Positions 59,507-64,000 of a stretch of 64,000 nucleotides of DNA are shown one piece after another. The stretch covers positions 1 through 64,000 of the forward strand of contig JAFUFO010000004.1 in the NCBI GenBank assembly GCA_017469885.1, in the 5' to 3' direction. Below the pieces are notes generated by a model that was given only the letters and a program-made list of their open reading frames with translations, was not told the DNA's origin and ran no database searches. Both the position numbers and the translations under genes were made by a program. Within the stretch, counting starts at the first letter, position 1. Every line of letters starts with the position of its first letter. The DNA comes from Solobacterium sp. (GTDB lineage Bacteria; Bacillota_I; Bacilli_A; Erysipelotrichales; Erysipelotrichaceae).

Positions 59507-61031
59507 ACTGCATTCTGAGAATGCTTTCGATATCGATTGCCTTCAGCAGGATTTCCAGCTGAAGCCGCTGATCCGAATCCTGTAGGTCGACGTTCAGTTC
59601 ACGCTCGATCCGGGCGATACGGTCAATCAGCGTGGAGCGGTGAATAAACAGTTTCTGCGCTGCAGATGTATAGGACATGTTCTCTTCAAGAAATACCTTC
59701 AGCGTTTCAAGGTAAGAGACACCCGAGGTCCTGTCATGTTCAAGCACATTCTTGAGACCGCTAGGATAATAGGCTTCAGACGGCAGCCCGCCGAGCGAAT
59801 TGATGATCATCTCCGTCAGCGCGTAACTGGCAAAATAGAAGAAGTTTCCGGTCGGGCTCATCATCTTCCCGTTTTCGAGCGCAGATCTTGCCTGCAGGTA
59901 ATGGATCCGGATATCAAAGAGGTCATTGAATTCATTGGAAATGCCGGCATTCAGCCGCATCCGTGCGATAAAGTCCTTCAGCTTCCGGTTCAGCCCGACC
60001 TGATATTCCCGCTTTTTTTCACGCAGCGGCTCGATATCGGCAAACCCGACCATCATCTGATCCTGCGGAAACGCAAAGGAATCTCCAAACAGTTCTTCAA
60101 AACTGTCGCAGATATAGGAAACAGGCAGCGGTGAATGAGATGTCTGATATTCCATTAATATACACACATAGGTATGTTTCCGGTTCGCAGCGTTCAGCAC
60201 CCATCGCTGCGTATAGGACAGCGGCATCTCCTCAACCAGCGTACGCATGACCTGCCGCATCGAAGACTGTTCGTCATTGATGACCGCCGGATTCTTTGCG
60301 ATCGCAAGTTCCAGTATGGAGCCCAGGTACACCGCAAGCGCCCCTTCCCCTTCAAACGATCCGCTGTCCTGATCGATACAGAGACATCCTTCATAATTCC
60401 CGTTTTTATTAAACAGATTGACGCACAGCACCTTCTTATCCAGAAGGTCAAAACGGATCGCGCCTTTCTTCTCGGTCATCAGCTCATATGACGACAGAAA
60501 TTTATCGACCGCTTCGGTATGAAGCGCGCCGTTTCCGCCCGGCTGCCAGTCTTCATTTGATTTATCATCATTGCTTGCGGCAATATAATGGAATCCCTTG
60601 TCCAGCACAAAGAGCGGATGTGAAAATACCGCAGCAGAATCCGTGATCAGCTGCTGCACCTCATCATTGAACAGATCCTGATAAAGCTTCCGCTCCCACT
60701 CATCATAGAAGTCGAAGATTTCCTGCAGCGTCTGGTACACCCTGAAGAAATCTGCTTTGTTTTTGATGCTGATAAGACAGATCCGGTTTTTGTAATTCTT
60801 GAGATTGATGTGCTCCCCGATGCACACGAGAACCGCATTATTTCCGATACGGGGACGCTTCGGAAGATGATCCGCTGTCGCAAGATACAGATGTTCGGGC
60901 AAAAAGTCTACTTCGTTTTCCATGTAGAATTCCGGCCGCGGCAAAATCAGCCGGTCCGTCCCCGAGCCATACATTTCAACTGTATAGTGCTTTTTCAGTT
61001 CATGATGGATTATATCCGCATTCAGCTTCAT
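59505..61031 (-). CDS. PucR/CdaR-type transcriptional regulator
   Basis: 508 residues. The last 60 residues are the PucR C-terminal helix-turn-helix (LKVFLEENMSYTSAAQKLFIHRSTLIDRIARIE). The N-terminal 450 residues hold sensor regions of the kind found in PucR regulators, including a GAF-like middle. It is divergent from the dehydrogenase operon with 293 bp between, so it probably controls it. The effector is unknown; family members sense purines, amino acids or sugar acids. Confidence 0.85.
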   Translation of the reverse strand: MKLNADIIHHELKKHYTVEMYGSGTDRLILPRPEFYMENEVDFLPEHLYLATADHLPKRPRIGNNAVLVCIGEHINLKNYKNRICLISIKNKADFFRVYQTLQEIFDFYDEWERKLYQDLFNDEVQQLITDSAAVFSHPLFVLDKGFHYIAASNDDKSNEDWQPGGNGALHTEAVDKFLSSYELMTEKKGAIRFDLLDKKVLCVNLFNKNGNYEGCLCIDQDSGSFEGEGALAVYLGSILELAIAKNPAVINDEQSSMRQVMRTLVEEMPLSYTQRWVLNAANRKHTYVCILMEYQTSHSPLPVSYICDSFEELFGDSFAFPQDQMMVGFADIEPLREKKREYQVGLNRKLKDFIARMRLNAGISNEFNDLFDIRIHYLQARSALENGKMMSPTGNFFYFASYALTEMIINSLGGLPSEAYYPSGLKNVLEHDRTSGVSYLETLKVFLEENMSYTSAAQKLFIHRSTLIDRIARIERELNVDLQDSDQRLQLEILLKAIDIESILRMQ

Positions 61032-61272
61032 TTCAGCATCATCTCCAATTCAAATTATACAGGAAAGCGGTTTGGTAATACCCGTCATTTTGTAGGTATT
61101 TGTTATGTTTCAAGCTGAACAAAATAGCGGTCAGTTTTCGGGTTCAAGGCCTGCAGGGACGGCAGCCCGCCCTCTCCTCTCTGCCGCGCCCGCCAAAAAG
61201 CGCATTCCTGCCGCTGAATTTCCCTGTTTTTTCAGCATATTTTAACGCCCGTCTGATTTTTACAATGAAGTT

Positions 61273-61292
61273 GTATTCAATCCCGGGAATAC
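61273..61292. promoter_or_regulatory. Inverted repeat in the divergent control region
   Basis: GTATTC (61273-61278) and GAATAC (61287-61292) flank 8 bases, about 30 bp before the dehydrogenase start. It is a candidate operator for the PucR-type regulator. The remainder of the 293-bp gap (61032-61272) shows no further clear signal to me. Confidence 0.4.
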
Positions 61293-61324
61293 CCTTTTCA
61301 TGATGGAACATCACAGGAGGAATT

Positions 61325-62230
61325 ATGGCTTTCACACCTGCCGACAAGAAAATGCTTGAGGGCTATGTCGCCGCTGCCCGTCCGTTTGCGGACATGTTTT
61401 CCGTAAAAGGCAAAACGGCGCTCGTGACCGGCGGAACATCCGGTCTCGGTTTTGACATCGCGCTTCGCCTGCTGCAGGGCGGCGCAAAGGTCGTTGTCGC
61501 TTCCAATTCCCGCATTGAGGAGGAAGCCGCGATGCCGCTGTTTGCGGAGCAGGGTTTCGGCGACAGCGTATCATTCTGCTTCACCGATGTCAGAAATGAA
61601 GAAGAAGTCGAAAAACTGGTTGCGTTCACTGCGGAAACATACGGCTCGCTGGACATCTTCGTAAACAGCGCAGCAATCTGGAACTACGCGAAGGTTTATG
61701 ACCTTCCGAAAGAAGATCTCGCACTCATTTTTGAAACCAATGTTTACGGCGCCTTCTTCGGTGTCAAACATGTCAGTAAATACATGAAAGAACATGAGAT
61801 TCCGGGCAAGATCGTCCTGATCTCGTCAAACAGCCCGATTATGCCGTATCCGGTATTCGGAGGCTATCCCCACTACGCTTCCAGCAAGGCGGCCGTTATG
61901 GGCCTTGCGACCGAAGCCGCAAAAGAGCTCAAGCGCTACGGCATCATGGTAAACGCAGTGGCTCCGGGCGGAATGGTTACTCCGGGTGCAGCAGGCAATC
62001 TTGCGAGCGATCTTATCACCGAAGAGCAGCAGGATGAATTCTATGATGAGCTGATGGTCTGGTCCGTTGATGGCCAGCTCCCGGTCGATCAGGTCGGTAT
62101 CATTGCCTACGCGCTCTGCACGCCGATGGGCGACGGCATCACCGGCGAAACGATCATGGCGGACGGCGGCGCATCCCATAACATCGTAAAGTACCAGCCG
62201 CAGATCGACGCCTATCCGGAAGAGAATTGA
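61325..62230 (+). CDS. Short-chain dehydrogenase/reductase
   Basis: 301 residues with an AGGAGG site. TGGTSGLGFDIA is the cofactor loop, VNSAAIWN replaces the usual NNAG, SSNSPIMP holds the Ser, and the Tyr-Lys pair is in HYASSKAAVMG. A 25-residue extension precedes the Rossmann fold. The NSAA variant and extension mark a distinct subgroup. The substrate is unknown; it is the first gene of an operon with a V4R-like protein and a GcvT homologue. Confidence 0.85.
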   Translation: MAFTPADKKMLEGYVAAARPFADMFSVKGKTALVTGGTSGLGFDIALRLLQGGAKVVVASNSRIEEEAAMPLFAEQGFGDSVSFCFTDVRNEEEVEKLVAFTAETYGSLDIFVNSAAIWNYAKVYDLPKEDLALIFETNVYGAFFGVKHVSKYMKEHEIPGKIVLISSNSPIMPYPVFGGYPHYASSKAAVMGLATEAAKELKRYGIMVNAVAPGGMVTPGAAGNLASDLITEEQQDEFYDELMVWSVDGQLPVDQVGIIAYALCTPMGDGITGETIMADGGASHNIVKYQPQIDAYPEEN

Positions 62231-62241
62231 GGTAATACACA

Positions 62242-63471
62242 ATGACAAAGAAAATCGACGGCAGAATTCCTGCCGATTCCGGCAATGACGCCGGATTCAC
62301 ACAGTACAATGCGGTGCAGTCACCCTGGAACAAACTGATGTCGTATCAGGACGCCCTGCACTATGCGTCCAGGTTTGAGGCCGTGCTCAGCGCGGCCGTT
62401 GCGCAGGCTTACCGCATCATTATTCCCGACTATGCGACACGCGCCTCCGAAATGTGCAAGGAAGCCTACGGAAGACTGTACTATACCGGAATCAATTACC
62501 CGGGCGATGACGGCTTCGGCATCCATCCGTTCATGTGCGGATCCTATCCCGGCGCACTGATCGGCGACAAGGGCGATGATGCTCTTCTGATGTGCGGACG
62601 CTGTCAGGACTTCGGCACCTACCGCTGCGAAAAGGAACTCGATGTCTGCGACTGGGATATCTGCGGATCAGAACTCTGCCGGGCAACCACCATGTCCCTG
62701 CAGGGACAGGCGGATGCGACGGAAAGCCGTCACAGAAAAGGCAAGAAGCTTGATTATCTGATGGTCGAAGCTAAGGGATGCGGCGACCGCCACTGCCGCA
62801 TTATCGCGGAGAGCCGTGAAAAGTATCCGGCTCCCGAGCATGAATTATGGCAGTCATTCGGCCCCGCTGTCTCCGATGAATACAAGAAGTACACCGAAGA
62901 GGAAGACACGGTCGAAGAATCGATGATGTTCCGCGAGGAATGCGGTTACCGCTTCGTCAACGGCACGAATACCGAGACGGATTCCTCCAACCAGATGGTC
63001 AACCTCTCCACTGCAGCGTCCCTTTATCTCCTGCCGGCAATCGACAATGCCGTAAAACTCGGATACACGACGGCGGAGAATGCGGAATGGATCAAGAAGT
63101 GCGTACTTGAGGCTGCCGGCAAAGCAATGTTCGGTGAGCGCTACGCCATCCGCGCCTGCCGCGAATGGCTCGGTGTTCCGAATTCCATCGGAGAGGACGG
63201 ACGCCTGCTGGGCGGCGTCATCGAGATGCTGCTGCAGTCACTTGTCTGCCACTATGAGATCGAAGCCTTCAACAAGGATGAAGTGATCTATGTGATCAAT
63301 CGGGGCGATCTTGCGATCACCGGAACACAGTCGCTCTGTGAAGCACATCTGTACATGTGGCAGGGTATGGTCAAGACCCTTGTCAATGCGCAGTGGTCTG
63401 TATGGGAGGAAGATTCCCCTAAAGGAAAAATGCGCATCAAGATTGCCAAGAAGATCGACAAATTCATGTAA
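62242..63471 (+). CDS. V4R / L-2-amino-thiazoline-4-carboxylate hydrolase-like protein
   Basis: 409 residues, 11 bp after the dehydrogenase. The middle has many Cys (CGRCQDFGTYRCEKELDVCD, DICGSELC) and a KGCGDRHCRIIAES segment like the Cys-rich metal site of V4R/ATC-hydrolase domains. The C-terminal half (about 245-400) is helical and seems a second domain (LSTAASLYLLPAIDNAVKLG; VCHYEIEAFNKDEVIYVINR). The call to the ATC-hydrolase-like group is by resemblance and the true reaction is unknown. Lying between a dehydrogenase and a GcvT-family protein suggests it acts on, or binds, the same methylated or aminated substrate. Confidence 0.6.
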   Translation: MTKKIDGRIPADSGNDAGFTQYNAVQSPWNKLMSYQDALHYASRFEAVLSAAVAQAYRIIIPDYATRASEMCKEAYGRLYYTGINYPGDDGFGIHPFMCGSYPGALIGDKGDDALLMCGRCQDFGTYRCEKELDVCDWDICGSELCRATTMSLQGQADATESRHRKGKKLDYLMVEAKGCGDRHCRIIAESREKYPAPEHELWQSFGPAVSDEYKKYTEEEDTVEESMMFREECGYRFVNGTNTETDSSNQMVNLSTAASLYLLPAIDNAVKLGYTTAENAEWIKKCVLEAAGKAMFGERYAIRACREWLGVPNSIGEDGRLLGGVIEMLLQSLVCHYEIEAFNKDEVIYVINRGDLAITGTQSLCEAHLYMWQGMVKTLVNAQWSVWEEDSPKGKMRIKIAKKIDKFM

Positions 63472-63483
63472 GGAGAACCGGAC

Positions 63484-64000
63484 ATGTATAAAAATATTTT
63501 TAAAGATGACGAGTGGAAACGCTCGGAACACATGGCTGTCAGAGAGTGCGTCGGATATTATCTGTTCACGCATCAGCTGATGGAAGTCAGCGGACCGGAT
63601 GCAGGCCGCTTCCTGGATTACGTATGTCCGAATGACATTGCCTCGCTTGAAGTCGGACGGGATCGCTATACGACGATTCTGAATGAGGAAGGCGAGATTG
63701 TCGACGATGTCGTTGTAATGCGTCTTGAGGAAGAAAAATACTGGGTATCCACTCTGTACGCGACCAAGATCGATGACTGGTTTTATTTCCATTCCGACGG
63801 GTTTGACATTGATACCTGCGAGGTGACCGAAGACTGGCACATGTTCTCCGTTCAGGGGCCGAAATCCAAAGATGTGCTGAATGCCCTTGCCGCAAACGGT
63901 GTAGAGGATCTGAAATTCTTCCGTCACCGTCCCGATACACTGGCAGGAAAGGACGTTCTGATCAACCGCGGCGGATTTACCGGCGAGAAATTCGGCTACG
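63484..64000 (+). CDS. GcvT-family folate-dependent aminomethyl/methyltransferase (partial)
   Basis: The gene starts at the ATG 63484 with an AGGAG site, 12 bp after the previous stop, and leaves the window after 172 codons. The visible part is the N-terminal folate domain: LFTHQLMEVSGPDAGRFLDYV, the GEIVDDVVVMRL strand with its Asp, MFSVQGPKSKDVL, and INRGGFTGEKFGY in place of the usual SRTGYTGE. GcvT relatives move a one-carbon group from an amine, sulfonium or methoxy compound to tetrahydrofolate (glycine cleavage, DmdA, LigM). No other glycine-cleavage genes are here, so a separate demethylase role is more likely. Confidence 0.82.
   Translation, partial: MYKNIFKDDEWKRSEHMAVRECVGYYLFTHQLMEVSGPDAGRFLDYVCPNDIASLEVGRDRYTTILNEEGEIVDDVVVMRLEEEKYWVSTLYATKIDDWFYFHSDGFDIDTCEVTEDWHMFSVQGPKSKDVLNALAANGVEDLKFFRHRPDTLAGKDVLINRGGFTGEKFGY

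Overview
The window reads as Bacillota (Firmicutes) chromosome. Shine-Dalgarno sites are strong, the promoters look sigma-A-like, a CcpA-type cre box is present, and the sugar transporter is of the LplABC type. The gene content (pectin and hexuronate use, C1-folate genes) suggests a gut anaerobe, possibly Erysipelotrichaceae or Lachnospiraceae; that placement is inference. It has two parts: about 27.2 kb of a siphovirus-type prophage, cut at the left edge, and about 36.8 kb of host DNA.

PROPHAGE (1 to about 27194). From the right border leftward: a duplicated tRNA 3' end (attR), a tyrosine integrase, a structured non-coding stretch, a DUF3800 gene, a CI/LexA-type repressor and a divergent lysogeny switch with three 15-bp operators. 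A long leftward early operon follows: Cro/XRE proteins, YqaJ exonuclease, DUF1351, Bet annealase, RusA, SSB, and a replication initiator carrying 10-bp-phased iterons. Then come small zinc-ribbon proteins and an ArpU-like regulator. The late genes are HNH, portal, MuF, a small putative immunity gene, large terminase, scaffold, HK97 capsid, head-tail connectors, tail tube, tail chaperones G/GT with a -1 slippery site, tape measure, Dit, Gp37-like hub and a receptor-binding/baseplate protein. No small terminase was recognised, and the large terminase sits in an unusual place. At the far left the last tail gene meets a convergent silent alternative C-terminus. Both share an in-frame inverted repeat, which is the geometry of an invertible host-range cassette. 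Lysis genes and any invertase must lie left of the window.

PECTIN / RHAMNOGALACTURONAN LOCUS (27246 to 56268). A leftward operon of about 12 kb (45771 to 33448) starts from a promoter with a cre box. It encodes a lipoprotein binding protein and two LplB/LplC-type permeases, a rhamnogalacturonan acetylesterase-like SGNH enzyme, an ABC exporter-like protein, a DUF624 protein, GH105, GH28, a TIM-barrel isomerase and a GH43. Flanking it are an acetylesterase-like hydrolase, an aminotransferase, an ankyrin-GH43 fusion with an AraC regulator, a beta-lactamase-fold hydrolase and a pectin methylesterase. None of the enzymes shows a signal peptide, so oligosaccharides are probably imported and broken down inside the cell. 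Next come kduI, uxaC, kduD, a LacI regulator, uxaB and uxaA, which take galacturonate and unsaturated uronate toward 2-keto-3-deoxygluconate. Four near-identical 14-bp operators sit at the kduI, uxaC, kduD and lacI promoters.

RIGHT END (56423 to 64000). A lone KAP-like P-loop NTPase is followed by folD-fchA, a 71-aa orphan protein, a PucR-type regulator and a divergent operon: a short-chain dehydrogenase, a V4R/ATC-hydrolase-like protein and a GcvT-family protein running off the edge. FolD, FchA and GcvT all handle tetrahydrofolate-bound C1 units, so this may be an uncharacterised folate-linked C1-release (demethylation) system.
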